DNA from: Ruminococcaceae bacterium UBA3903
GTDB lineage: Bacteria; Bacillota; Clostridia; Oscillospirales; Acutalibacteraceae
Assembly (NCBI GenBank): GCA_002391625.1
Contig: DGFJ01000034.1
Coordinates: 1 to 64,000, forward strand
Direction: 5' to 3'
DNA: 64,000 nt
This document shows, piece after piece, positions 37,264 to 46,223 of the stretch. The notes beneath the pieces are model-generated. The model saw only the letters and a list, made by a program, of their open reading frames with translations, had not been told where the DNA came from and searched no databases. The number at the start of each line of letters is the position of its first letter. Position 1 is the stretch's first letter. Both the position numbers and the translations under genes were made by a program.

Positions 37264-38424
37264 TTATCCTATTCCAAAAACATTACATATAAAATCCCAT
37301 ATAACGTCAAAAAAGTTTTTATCAGCTGTTTTATACTCACAGCCCTCTTTAGTAATCAAATCACCCGTTGCCACGTTCTTGCCATCTATTGTATATACTA
37401 TTTTGCCTACTGCCTGCCCCTTTTCCACTGGTGCATACAAAAACTTGGGCATATTAACCTTTGCTTCAATCTTACCCACAGCATCTTTTGGTACTACAAT
37501 AACATCATTTGACAGTGCAGATACCTCCACACTGTCACACGTTCCTCCTACAACAGGAACTACTGTATCGTATGCTGTTTTATCCTTGTCTAACACAGTC
37601 AATGTGCTAAAACCGTAGTCATACATCTTTATGTGATCGTTCCAGTCATCCCCTGCTGATAAGGTAACGGCAATTAGCTTTACACCGTCCTTTTCAGCTG
37701 ATGTTACCAAGCATCTGCCTGCCTTTTTTGTAAAACCGGTTTTTCCACCATTACAATACTGATACAAACTAAGTAATCTGTTATGGTTGGTATAGGTTTT
37801 TATCGTAGACTGTGGTTCAACGAACTCCACCTTTGCTGTCTTTTGCCCTGTTATCTCTGCAAAATCCTCATTGCACATAGCATATGCCATTAGCTGTGCC
37901 ATATCACGGGCTGTAGAATAATGGTTGTCATTGTCTAAACCAGAGGGGGTAACAAAATTAGAATTCTTCATACCTATTTGCTGTGCCTTTTGGTTCATAA
38001 GGTCTGCGAAGGCCTCTGTGGAATCAGCCATTGTTAAGGCAGCGGCGTTTGCGGCATCGTTACCTGACACCGTCATCATGCCCACTGCCAAATCACGCAG
38101 CGTAAGCTGATACCCCGCCTTTAGGTACATGGAGGAACCCTCTGCGTACATATCCGCTGTAACGGTAACAACCTTATTTTCACTGCTGGCTTGTTCTAAC
38201 GCCATTAGTGCCGTCAGTATTTTTGTGGTACTTGCCATGGGCATCTGTTTTTCGCTGTCCTTATCTAATATATATTCTCCATTATTCACGCACAAAAGCA
38301 CAGCACCTTGTGCTGATAAGGTTGGCTTAGCTACCGTTTTATCGTCTGTCGCATTAACAGGTGTTATAACACAGGTCAACGCAAGGACTATCACTGTACA
38401 TACAGCTGCAACACGTTTTATCAA
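37264..38424 (-). CDS. dacF: D-alanyl-D-alanine carboxypeptidase, DacF type
   Basis: Penicillin-binding protein of 386 residues that trims peptidoglycan pentapeptides. Signal peptide 1-25 (basic start, hydrophobic run, PVNA). Serine-hydrolase motifs: Ser65-x-x-Lys68 in MASTTK, the SGN triad in TVSGNDAANA, and KTG in GGKTGFT. A C-terminal beta domain and terminal helix follow. Codons upstream to 38454 have no signal-peptide character; the TTG at 38424 behind AGGGGTG gives a proper signal peptide and is preferred, though ATG 38454 cannot be excluded. Confidence 0.92.
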   Translation of the reverse strand: MIKRVAAVCTVIVLALTCVITPVNATDDKTVAKPTLSAQGAVLLCVNNGEYILDKDSEKQMPMASTTKILTALMALEQASSENKVVTVTADMYAEGSSMYLKAGYQLTLRDLAVGMMTVSGNDAANAAALTMADSTEAFADLMNQKAQQIGMKNSNFVTPSGLDNDNHYSTARDMAQLMAYAMCNEDFAEITGQKTAKVEFVEPQSTIKTYTNHNRLLSLYQYCNGGKTGFTKKAGRCLVTSAEKDGVKLIAVTLSAGDDWNDHIKMYDYGFSTLTVLDKDKTAYDTVVPVVGGTCDSVEVSALSNDVIVVPKDAVGKIEAKVNMPKFLYAPVEKGQAVGKIVYTIDGKNVATGDLITKEGCEYKTADKNFFDVIWDFICNVFGIG

Positions 38425-38535
38425 GGGATCACCCCTACATATTATTATCATCAATAATTATGTTGGATTACCCTGATTTATTACTTTTTTAGACGTTTCC
38501 AAGCTGTCGCTTCACCAAAACATATCTAACACAAA

Positions 38536-38970
38536 TTATTTTGTTTCGCTATCTTGGCTTGTCATGGTTTTTGATTCATCATTATTAGTTTTTTTCTTAT
38601 CCTTTTTAAAGATACCAGATATTTTATCAATAATATCCGGTGCCATGTTTATAGCCTGTGCGGCAGCACCAGAATTGCAGTCATTAATATTAAGAAGGCT
38701 AACCTCACCGTTACATACTGCAATAAACGCTACAGGGGTTATAGACACGCCAGCACCTGAGCCACCACCGAACAAATCCTTTGCAGGAGAGCTTTTAGCA
38801 GCAAAGTCAGAGCCACCAGCTGCGAAGCCATAGCTAATTTTTGATATTGGAATAATTACAGTACCATCTGGTGTAGTAATAGGATTACCAATAATCGTGT
38901 TCACATCTACCATCTGCCTGATTTTTTCCATTGTAACGTCCATCATACCCTCTATTGGATGATTACTCAT
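38536..38970 (-). CDS. gerW: GerW/YtfJ-family sporulation protein
   Basis: 144 residues. The family core is clear: MMDVTMEKIRQMVDVNTIIG at the N-terminus, GTVIIPISKISYGFAAGGSDF (about 38-57), then the Gly-rich GGGSGAGVSITPVAF. A lysine-rich, polar tail ends the protein. In Bacillus it is needed for normal germination. Start ATG 38970 is preferred over GTG 38979 by Shine-Dalgarno spacing. The DUF2953 gene lies 56 bases upstream, the usual partner. Confidence 0.9.
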   Translation of the reverse strand: MSNHPIEGMMDVTMEKIRQMVDVNTIIGNPITTPDGTVIIPISKISYGFAAGGSDFAAKSSPAKDLFGGGSGAGVSITPVAFIAVCNGEVSLLNINDCNSGAAAQAINMAPDIIDKISGIFKKDKKKTNNDESKTMTSQDSETK

Positions 38971-39026
38971 AAAAGACACCGCCTTATTTTTAATTTATTT
39001 TATATTAAACCAAATATGGTTATCAG

Positions 39027-39692
39027 CTATTTTACTGCATGTTCTTGGGCCACCGTGTCACCCTTTTTAATATTTATCATTAACCTTAATGTCCTAAACC
39101 CTGCCTTCAAAAGACTGCCAACTAAAAAGAAAAGCTTTATTTTAGCATAAACATCACCTGTGATTTCACATTCCTTTTTATTAAAATCGGGCATCACATT
39201 TATACTCTGGGTTTTTATTTTTTTTACAGCTGATAGAATAAACGAGGTAAGGGGATAAATGCCCGCACAAGCATAGCCATAATTTACGGCTGTATCTGCG
39301 GCATCATTAGTTGCAACTATGACAGATAAATTAAATCGGTTAATAATGATATGATTAGTAACCCCGCCTAAAAAGCCTTTCATTATGTTTATCGCCTGCC
39401 TTAGTATTTCTATTACCCCACCTATGCCCTTATCCTTTATTATATCCTTTAATTGGGATATATTTTCATTTTCTTTCTTTTCTTTTTTATCTTTTTTCTC
39501 CGCTGGGCCTTTATCGGATTTTTTGTGAGCTTTTTTCTTTTTAGGCTTTTGTGGAACCAAGGTAAACCATAGAAATAAATATCCTATCTTTAAAACAAAA
39601 TCATCTGCATATTTTGCTTTCAGCTTAATTGGCATAAACAGCAGAAAGGCGAAGAATACGACTATACATAGGATAACTATTAGTGCAGTCAA
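39027..39692 (-). CDS. DUF2953 membrane-associated protein
   Basis: 221 residues. One N-terminal membrane helix (about 2-22) and a Lys/Glu-rich linker (about 48-80) precede a domain with NRFNLSVIVATNDAADTAVNYG (about 120-142), typical of DUF2953. It is always found beside gerW/ytfJ in sporulating clostridia, suggesting a sporulation role; the function is not established. TTG start behind GGGAGG. Confidence 0.85.
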   Translation of the reverse strand: MTALIVILCIVVFFAFLLFMPIKLKAKYADDFVLKIGYLFLWFTLVPQKPKKKKAHKKSDKGPAEKKDKKEKKENENISQLKDIIKDKGIGGVIEILRQAINIMKGFLGGVTNHIIINRFNLSVIVATNDAADTAVNYGYACAGIYPLTSFILSAVKKIKTQSINVMPDFNKKECEITGDVYAKIKLFFLVGSLLKAGFRTLRLMINIKKGDTVAQEHAVK

Positions 39693-39726
39693 TATAAAAC
39701 CTCCCTCGCAATCTCCTCTTTAAAAA

Positions 39727-40482
39727 CTACTTTGTTAACTGGTCGTGTGGTATTTCTCTAACTATCCCCATAGCGGTTAACAGCTCCTCGGCGTTTTCCT
39801 CTGTTGCTGGTGGCTTGTCATCTATTATAGCTTCTTCCGATTTTACATTTTGCAGCTCTTGCGGAGTTGAAGCTATATTAGTATCCCTTGTGTTATCTGT
39901 TGAGTCCACCTTATCAGCCTTGTTATCCTTCTCTGAATTTTCTTTGGAAGCCTCCTTTGATTTACCCTGTTCCTTTTCTGGCAATGGTGGCAAATTTTCA
40001 ATAGAATCTATTTGAAAGCACCTTAAGAAATTTTCGGTTGTACCATACAGCAACGGTCTGCCTGGCAGCTCTAACCTGCCTTTTTCTTCAATTAAGCCTT
40101 TTGTTGTAAGGCTGCCTACAACACCTGAACAATCCACGCCACGCACCTGCTCAACAAACGCCTTTGTAACAGGCTGATTGTATGCAATAACCGCCAGCAC
40201 CTCCATGGCTGCCTGTGACAATGGGGCGTTTCTTCGTAAATCCATAACCTTACGAATATACTCGCCATACTCTTTTTTATTGCACATTTGATAGCTGTCC
40301 TGTAGCTTAATAACCGTCAAACCTCGGCTGTCCTTGTTATAGTCCTGCTGTAGGCTTTGTATTAATTCCAAGGCTACACTTTTTTTTACCTCCAGTGCCT
40401 CTATTATCCTGCTTATAGGTACTGGTGAACCCGCTGCAAACAATATTGCTTCTATTGCCGCCTTTATCTCTTTATTCTTCAC
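39727..40482 (-). CDS. scpB: segregation and condensation protein B
   Basis: 251 residues. Two winged helices of the SMC-ScpAB condensin complex (about 1-165), with EAILFAAGSPV, MDLRRNAPLSQAAMEVLAVIAYNQPVTK (split over about 82-110) and VRGVDCSGVVGSLTTKGLI. The last 80 residues form an acidic, low-complexity tail not usual in short ScpB proteins. GTG start, 11 bases inside scpA. Confidence 0.93.
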   Translation of the reverse strand: MKNKEIKAAIEAILFAAGSPVPISRIIEALEVKKSVALELIQSLQQDYNKDSRGLTVIKLQDSYQMCNKKEYGEYIRKVMDLRRNAPLSQAAMEVLAVIAYNQPVTKAFVEQVRGVDCSGVVGSLTTKGLIEEKGRLELPGRPLLYGTTENFLRCFQIDSIENLPPLPEKEQGKSKEASKENSEKDNKADKVDSTDNTRDTNIASTPQELQNVKSEEAIIDDKPPATEENAEELLTAMGIVREIPHDQLTK

Positions 40483-41203
40483 TGTGTTTAACCTCTTTAA
40501 TCATTTTCACATCTGCATCCTCGCCAAAGCCATCTATGCGGATACGCTTGTTCTTAACCAGCTCCAAAACCGCCAAAAAAGTAGCAACCAGCTCACTTTT
40601 TTCACTGCCGTCCTTAAACAAGGTCTTATATTTTACAATTTGACCTTTCCAAAGAGAACGCATAACATAAACTATACGAGAGCTGACAGATACAATCTTT
40701 CGGGATACTATACCCGAAAAAGCGTCAATTGGCGGTGGAAGCTTTCGCTTTCCACGACCCGCAGCGGATATAAAAGCAACACATATATCTGTTGGGCTAT
40801 GCCTACGGGTATAGGTCATATCGTATTCTATATTAGCAGGTGCACGTGAAAACAGGTCATAGGTTACCATGTGTGATAACAGCTTTGCCACCCTTCGACA
40901 CTCTGCATACTCTAACAGCTGTCCTTCCAGCTCCTTTTTTAGCTGTTCGGCTTCTTCGTGCTTTGGCAGCAATGAAACTGATTTAATATAAACCAATCGT
41001 GAAGCCATCTCTAAAAATTCACTGGAAACGTCCATTTGATTTTCCTGCATATTGTTTATCTGTTCCATATATTGGTCCAGCAATAATGCTATCTCAATAT
41101 CACATATGTCCAGCTTGTTTTTAGCAATAAGCTGTAATAGCATATCCAACGGTCCCTCAAAGGAGGAAAGCTTATATTGTAATACGGGTATATCCTGCTG
41201 CAA
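40472..41203 (-). CDS. scpA: segregation and condensation protein A
   Basis: 243-residue kleisin of the SMC condensin. The N-terminal motif FEGPLDMLLQLIAKNKLDICDI (about 14-35) is diagnostic, with ASRLVYIKSVSLLP in the middle and a C-terminal winged helix with LVATFLAVLELVKN. Start is TTG behind GGGGGAG. Cotranscribed with and overlapping scpB. Confidence 0.94.
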   Translation of the reverse strand: MQQDIPVLQYKLSSFEGPLDMLLQLIAKNKLDICDIEIALLLDQYMEQINNMQENQMDVSSEFLEMASRLVYIKSVSLLPKHEEAEQLKKELEGQLLEYAECRRVAKLLSHMVTYDLFSRAPANIEYDMTYTRRHSPTDICVAFISAAGRGKRKLPPPIDAFSGIVSRKIVSVSSRIVYVMRSLWKGQIVKYKTLFKDGSEKSELVATFLAVLELVKNKRIRIDGFGEDADVKMIKEVKHSEE

Positions 41204-41235
41204 CGATTCTCCCCCTTAGTTTTGATAATTGCACA

Positions 41236-41925
41236 TTAGCCAAACAGGCTAAAAGGAAAGGCGGTAATATTCATAACACCGTTATAAAGTCCATTTTGTA
41301 AAATGCCCAGTGGTACTGATAAAATCCCTGAGAACAACAATAAATACAGTATAATAAAAGAGAACATTTGATATCTTTGCAGGTTATAAAGAATGCGTTG
41401 TGGTAGAAACATAAAAAGTATTTTTGAACCATCTAACGGTGGTATGGGTATTAGATTAAACACAGCCAAGCCAACGTTTATGGAAATGTAATATTGCAGA
41501 AACAAGGCAATGTACGTTAAAAACTGTGCTGCTGGTAAAATAGAATGAGAAAACAGAAAAATCAGTAGGTTTAACAAAATTCCGCCTACCATAGCAGCTA
41601 AAATATTAGCAATAGGACCTGCCGCTGCGGTTATTGCCATACCTGCCTTGGGATTTTTGAAATTTCGTGGATTAACAGGTACTGGCTTAGCCCAACCAAA
41701 ATTAAACAACAGCAAACACAATGCACCAAGGGGGTCAATGTGTGCCAAAGGGCTAAAGCTTAATCTGCCACTGTATTTAGCGGTATTATCCCCCAGCTTA
41801 TAGGCAACAAAGCCATGCGCCCACTCGTGAAATGGTAAAACCAAGAACACTATTACTAGACAAGCTAAAATCTGTACCAAAACTGTAGTAATGTTAAAAG
41901 ATCCTCCAAAAAGAGAAAAAAACAT
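41236..41925 (-). CDS. site-2 protease-family membrane metalloprotease (M50)
   Basis: 229 residues, about five membrane helices. Zinc motif HEWAH (LPFHEWAHGFVAY, about residue 27-39) and the third ligand in NLIPIPPLDGSKIL (about 165-178). This short, single-domain form is found beside scpAB in most Firmicutes; its substrate is unknown. GGAGG precedes the ATG. Confidence 0.92.
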   Translation of the reverse strand: MFFSLFGGSFNITTVLVQILACLVIVFLVLPFHEWAHGFVAYKLGDNTAKYSGRLSFSPLAHIDPLGALCLLLFNFGWAKPVPVNPRNFKNPKAGMAITAAAGPIANILAAMVGGILLNLLIFLFSHSILPAAQFLTYIALFLQYYISINVGLAVFNLIPIPPLDGSKILFMFLPQRILYNLQRYQMFSFIILYLLLFSGILSVPLGILQNGLYNGVMNITAFPFSLFG

Positions 41926-42057
41926 AATAAATCCTCCAAAAAATCATATTTCACCATTGTAAATATACAATTACGATTATATAATAAAATACCGTAAATT
42001 ACAAGAAAAATAAACCCGTCTTTACCAAAGCTTATTCACAAAGCCAATAAATAAGGA

Positions 42058-42086
42058 TTGCTTTTTTTAAAAAACAGTGATATAAT
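42058..42086 (+). promoter_or_regulatory. upstream rpmB promoter P1
   Basis: TTGCTT (42058-42063), 17 bases, TATAAT (42081-42086). Confidence 0.55.
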
Positions 42087-42127
42087 AACCAAGTTATGAG
42101 AAATTTCTTTAGCATGTAAAAAAAGAC

Positions 42128-42156
42128 TTGCAATTAGTGGATTTTTCTGATAAAAT
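42128..42156 (+). promoter_or_regulatory. proximal rpmB promoter P2
   Basis: TTGCAA (42128-42133), 17 bases, TAAAAT (42151-42156), about 40 bases before the rpmB start. Confidence 0.6.
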
Positions 42157-42199
42157 ATTGAATGTTGTATTTATATAAGCACTAAGGAGGTGCCGACAC

Positions 42200-42388
42200 A
42201 TGGCAAAATGCGATATTTGTGGCAAGGGCGTTACTTTTGGTATTAAAGTATCTCACTCACACAAACGTTCAAACAGAACATGGAAGCCAAACGTACAGCG
42301 TGTAAAGGCTGTCGTAGACGGTTCACCTAAGCGTATTCACGCTTGCACTCGTTGCCTGCGTTCAGGTAAGGTAACAAGAGCTGTCTGA
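42200..42388 (+). CDS. rpmB: 50S ribosomal protein L28, zinc-binding form
   Basis: 62 residues with two Cys-x2-Cys pairs (CDIC at 4-7 and CTRC near the C-terminus), the zinc-containing version, and the family block KVSHSHKRSNRTWKPN. Strong AAGGAGG before ATG. Monocistronic, with its own terminator. Confidence 0.97.
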   Translation: MAKCDICGKGVTFGIKVSHSHKRSNRTWKPNVQRVKAVVDGSPKRIHACTRCLRSGKVTRAV

Positions 42389-42413
42389 TTAACTTCAAAC
42401 ATTGTTAACACTT

Positions 42414-42440
42414 AGGAGCCTAAAGGCTCCTTTTTGTTTT
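42414..42440 (+). terminator. terminator after rpmB
   Basis: Stem aggagcc / ggctcct with a 4-base loop followed by TTTTTGTTTT. Confidence 0.9.
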
Positions 42441-42466
42441 TCAAAATATCTTTGGAGGTATATTTT

Positions 42467-42964
42467 ATGATTGATTATATCGTATATAAAACTCACACCG
42501 GCTTTACTGAAAGCTACGCTAAAATGCTATCTAAGCAAACCGGCATACCTGCAATATCATCCGACGAGGCCAAAAAAAGCTTAAAATCCAGCTCCAACAT
42601 AATTTTTATGGGGTGGATACGTGCGGGTCAGATACGTGGACTAAAGCGATTTAGAAAAAACCAAAATTTAAAATGTGTCTGCGGTGTAGGTATGACAGCA
42701 CCCGATAAAAGCTTAGACGAGAGATTAGTTGAACAAAACAAATTGGAAAACCATCCTTTCTTTTATTTACAAGGTGGTTTTGACCTTGACAAGCTGGATG
42801 GTCTGTATAAAATAATCATGGAGGCCGCTGTCAAAGCCATTAACAAAGAAACCGATGATGACGATAAAAACAACGAAGCATTACAAACCATGGAAAATGG
42901 CTGCAATTACGTTTCCATGGATAAGCTGACACCTATTATAAAATGGGTTAATGCTAACAAATAA
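42467..42964 (+). CDS. flavodoxin-like protein
   Basis: 165 residues. The start, YIVYKTHTGFTESYAKML, is a flavodoxin-type phosphate loop (T-x-T-G-x-T/S variant), and IIFMGWIRAGQIRGLKRF resembles the FMN-binding loop of HemG-like flavodoxins. Redox partner and role unknown. An upstream extension to 42434 lies within the rpmB terminator, so ATG 42467 behind GGAGG is the start. It may be transcribed by readthrough or from a promoter not seen. Confidence 0.8.
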   Translation: MIDYIVYKTHTGFTESYAKMLSKQTGIPAISSDEAKKSLKSSSNIIFMGWIRAGQIRGLKRFRKNQNLKCVCGVGMTAPDKSLDERLVEQNKLENHPFFYLQGGFDLDKLDGLYKIIMEAAVKAINKETDDDDKNNEALQTMENGCNYVSMDKLTPIIKWVNANK

Positions 42965-42976
42965 AATACATATGTC

Positions 42977-43020
42977 AATGCCAACACCTTTAGAAAGCTT
43001 GGGGTGTTGGCATTTTTGTT
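42977..43020 (+). terminator. terminator after the flavodoxin-like gene
   Basis: 12-bp stem aatgccaacacc / ggtgttggcatt with a 14-base loop and a T-rich tail (TTTGTTTT). Confidence 0.9.
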
Positions 43021-43089
43021 TTATGCTAAAAGCCCTGTGTGGAGCAGCAGACAAGCTATGGAAAGCGTTTTTTACCTGCAAAATTAGAA

Positions 43090-43121
43090 TTAGCTGATTG
43101 AAATTGTAACCAATCAGCTAA
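43090..43121. terminator. bidirectional terminator before the alaS 3' end
   Basis: Perfect 11-bp stem ttagctgattg / caatcagctaa with a 10-base loop; T-run on the plus side, weaker T-rich tail on the minus side for alaS. Confidence 0.8.
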
Positions 43122-43135
43122 TTTTTTATTTTTTA

Positions 43136-45760
43136 TTAATCGTTGATTTGTGACATTACAATATCCTTAACAGCTTTGATGGCACTATCCAGCTTATCAA
43201 TATTTTTAGCACCAGCCATTGCTATATCTGGCTTTCCGCCACCGTTACCGTCTGCCAGCTGTGCAACAGCCTTTACAATATTACCAGCCTTTGCACCACG
43301 CTTTCTAACGGCCTCACCAACTGCACAAGCCAAGGTTGCCTTGCCGTCGCTAACGCCAGCTATTACAAGTACACTCTTTGGTGCCATATCAAGGACACGC
43401 TCACACATTGTTCTTAAAACCTCTGCTGAAGTATCCTTAAATATGCTTGTCATTATACGCACGTCGTTTGTTATATCACTGTTTTTAAATAAATCATCAA
43501 CAGCGAAGGCAGCAAGCTTATTTTTAAGGTCATTAATCTCTGTTTCCTGTTTTTTCATATTTTCAACAACCTGATGACAGCCGTTAACAATCTCCCGTGG
43601 ATTATTAATTTTTAACACATCAGCCGCTTGAGCAACTGTGGCAATACAAGTGTTAAAGCCGTTAACAAAATTTCTGCCAGTTATGGCTTCTATTCTTCTT
43701 ACACCAGATGCAACCGAACCCTCATACATAATTTTAAATAAGCCTATTTGGGCTGTGTTATCCACATGAGTACCGCCACAGAACTCCAGTGAAAAATCGC
43801 CAGCCCTTACTACACGGACAACATCTCCGTACTTTTCACCAAACAATGCCATTGCACCCAGCTTTTTAGCCTCGTCTATTGGCATTTCCCTACAATCGAC
43901 TATATCACTCTTTAGAATTTCTCTGTTAACTATTTCCTCAACCTCTATCAATTCCTTAGCTGTCATAGCAGAAAAATGCGTAAAGTCAAAACGAACCTTG
44001 CTGTCGTCTACAAGCTGGCCTGCCTGTTCAACGTGACTGCCCAAAACCTTTCTTAACGCCGACTGCAGCAGATGTGCCGCCGTATGGTTACGCATAATGT
44101 CAAAGCGTCTTTCCACATCAATCTGCATCTGTACGGTATCACCAACTGCTAACACACCGTTTTCTACAACAGCAGAGTGAACAAATGCACCTGTGTTATC
44201 CTTTTTGGTGTTAGTAACAGCAATGCTTACAGTATCATTTGTTATAGTACCTGCGTCGCCAGCCTGACCACCGCTTTCTGCATAAAAGGAGGTATTGTCT
44301 ACTACTATGGCAATCTTATCACCCTGCATAGCGTTGTCAACACGTTCACCGTCCTTAACAATAGCCAAAACCTTACCAGCACAGCTATAATCAGTATAGC
44401 CTACAAATGTTGTATTGCATACATCAGTTAGGTCTACGTTATCACTTAGCCACGCATCAGCACCAGCATTTTTTCTGCTTTCCCTTGCACGCTTTTTTTG
44501 TTCAGCCAACAGCTGATGAAAACGATCTTCATCTACGGTCATACCATGGTCCTGCAAAATTTCCCTTGTTAAGTCAATAGGGAAGCCAAGCGTATCATTT
44601 AAATGGAATGCACTTTCACCTGACAGACATTGAATTTCATCATCCTCTATATATTTTTGTAATGTTGCAAGACCTTGATCGATAGTACGAGCAAAGCTTT
44701 CTTCCTCTACACGAATTAGCTTAATAATAAAGTCATGCTTATCGTTAAGCTCTGGATATGCATCCTTGTTAGCAGCTATAACAACCTCTGCCACCTTATA
44801 TAGGAAAGGCTCAGTCTTGCCTAACAATCTGCCATGACGTGCAGCACGCCTAAGCAAACGTCGCAGCACATAACCTCTGCCCTCGTTTGATGGCATAACA
44901 CCGTCACTAATCATAAAGGTTGTGCTGCGAATATGGTCTGTGATAACACGCAGAGAAATGTCTGATTTATCATCCCTGCCATATGGTACACCTGTTATCT
45001 CTATAACCTTTTCAGTAATTTTCATAACGGTATCAACCAAGAACAGGTTATCTACGCCCTGAATAACACAAGCCAAACGTTCCAGACCCATGCCTGTGTC
45101 AATGTTTGGATGCTCAAGGGGCGTATAATTACCCTTGCCATCGCTATAAAACTGTGTAAATACCAAGTTCCATACCTCAACATAGCGGTCACACTCGCAA
45201 CCTACCTTACAGTCAGGACTGCCACAGCCCTTTTCAGGACCTCTGTCAAAATATATTTCAGAACAAGGACCGCAGGGTCCAGTACCATGCTCCCAAAAAT
45301 TATCCTCTTTACCCAAGCGAACCATATGTGATGGTTCAACACCTAAATCCTTTGTCCATATATCATAGGTTTCATCATCATCAACATACACAGATACATA
45401 CAAAAGCTCCTTTGGTATTTCTAACACCTCTGTAAAGAACTCCCATGCCCAAGCCGTTGCATCCTTTTTAAAGTAATCACCAAAAGAAAAGTTGCCAAGC
45501 ATATTAAAATATGTGCCGTGACGTGCAGTAATACCAACACGCTCTATATCTGGTGTACGAATACACTTTTGACAGGTTGTTACACGTTTTGCTGGTGGTG
45601 TAATCTCCCCTGTAAAATATTTTTTCATTGGTGCCATACCAGAGTTTATAAGCAACAGGCTGTTATCATCCTTTGGTATCAGTGGAAAGCTAGGCAATCT
45701 TAAATGTCCCTTGCTTTCAAAAAATGATAAATATTTTTCTCGTAGTTCGTTTAACCCCAT
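43136..45760 (-). CDS. alaS: alanyl-tRNA synthetase
   Basis: 874 residues. Class II catalytic core with RTPDIERVGITARHGTYF (split) and GTGPCGPCSEIYFD, the editing domain with HTAAHLLQSALRKVLG (about 560) and CGGTHVDNTAQIGLFKI (about 665), and the C-terminal oligomerisation domain with GGGGKPD-like SDGKATLACAVG and GNGGGKPDIAMAG. ATG 45769 touches AAAAAGG; ATG 45760 (MGLNEL) is correctly spaced. Expressed from an alanine T-box leader. Confidence 0.97.
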   Translation of the reverse strand: MGLNELREKYLSFFESKGHLRLPSFPLIPKDDNSLLLINSGMAPMKKYFTGEITPPAKRVTTCQKCIRTPDIERVGITARHGTYFNMLGNFSFGDYFKKDATAWAWEFFTEVLEIPKELLYVSVYVDDDETYDIWTKDLGVEPSHMVRLGKEDNFWEHGTGPCGPCSEIYFDRGPEKGCGSPDCKVGCECDRYVEVWNLVFTQFYSDGKGNYTPLEHPNIDTGMGLERLACVIQGVDNLFLVDTVMKITEKVIEITGVPYGRDDKSDISLRVITDHIRSTTFMISDGVMPSNEGRGYVLRRLLRRAARHGRLLGKTEPFLYKVAEVVIAANKDAYPELNDKHDFIIKLIRVEEESFARTIDQGLATLQKYIEDDEIQCLSGESAFHLNDTLGFPIDLTREILQDHGMTVDEDRFHQLLAEQKKRARESRKNAGADAWLSDNVDLTDVCNTTFVGYTDYSCAGKVLAIVKDGERVDNAMQGDKIAIVVDNTSFYAESGGQAGDAGTITNDTVSIAVTNTKKDNTGAFVHSAVVENGVLAVGDTVQMQIDVERRFDIMRNHTAAHLLQSALRKVLGSHVEQAGQLVDDSKVRFDFTHFSAMTAKELIEVEEIVNREILKSDIVDCREMPIDEAKKLGAMALFGEKYGDVVRVVRAGDFSLEFCGGTHVDNTAQIGLFKIMYEGSVASGVRRIEAITGRNFVNGFNTCIATVAQAADVLKINNPREIVNGCHQVVENMKKQETEINDLKNKLAAFAVDDLFKNSDITNDVRIMTSIFKDTSAEVLRTMCERVLDMAPKSVLVIAGVSDGKATLACAVGEAVRKRGAKAGNIVKAVAQLADGNGGGKPDIAMAGAKNIDKLDSAIKAVKDIVMSQIND

Positions 45761-45890
45761 CCATTTCATCCTTTTTCCCTACCTCTCATATTTTTTACTA
45801 AGCTGTAAATAACGAAATATGTGCCTTTTTGTCAGTCGTCATGTTATAGATTAGTATTAAGTTAACAATTAAAAGCTGCGTCAAAGTGCC

Positions 45891-46129
45891 AAAAAAGCTC
45901 CTGCCCCATAAACATGGGACAGGAGCATAACTCCTGTGGTACCACCCAAATTATGTGTATAAAAATACACATCACTTGAAGTTGTTAACGCCAACATACG
46001 CTAAAATTCATCATCCTAGTAGCTCAGGGGCGGCACCAGCTAACATTGCACAAGGATATCACACCATACAATCCTCTCTCTGAGTGCAGACAAGTAACTG
46101 TTTTTCCCGTCACAGCCTTTAAATATTCT
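45891..46129 (-). promoter_or_regulatory. T-box leader with an alanine specifier
   Basis: Minus-strand T-box GGGTGGTACCACAGG lies at 45947-45933; the terminator stem gctcctgtcccat pairs with atggggcaggagc just after it, followed by a T-run. Stem I starts with GACGGGAAAAACAG and AGAGAGG, and the specifier loop GGTGCCGCCCCTGAGC places the codon GCC (Ala) at 46034-46032. Uncharged tRNA-Ala should antiterminate. Confidence 0.92.
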
Positions 46130-46135
46130 GTTTGG

Positions 46136-46164
46136 ATTATACCCCCAAACAGGTATTATGTCAA
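46136..46164 (-). promoter_or_regulatory. consensus sigma-A promoter of the alaS leader
   Basis: Perfect TTGACA (46164-46159), 17-base spacer, perfect TATAAT (46141-46136). It is nearly identical in layout to the trpB T-box promoter. Confidence 0.9.
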
Positions 46165-46173
46165 GGCTTTGTG

Positions 46174-46223
46174 AACTCAATATTTAATAGTATCAATAGA
46201 GGTTGACACATCCTGCTTCATTA
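46174..46223. repeat. 50-bp identical repeat, copy A
   Basis: The last codons and stop of permease A plus 3 bases beyond are identical over 50 bases to 50207-50256 at the end of permease B, while neighbouring sequence differs. The copies mark a duplication or gene conversion. Confidence 0.9.
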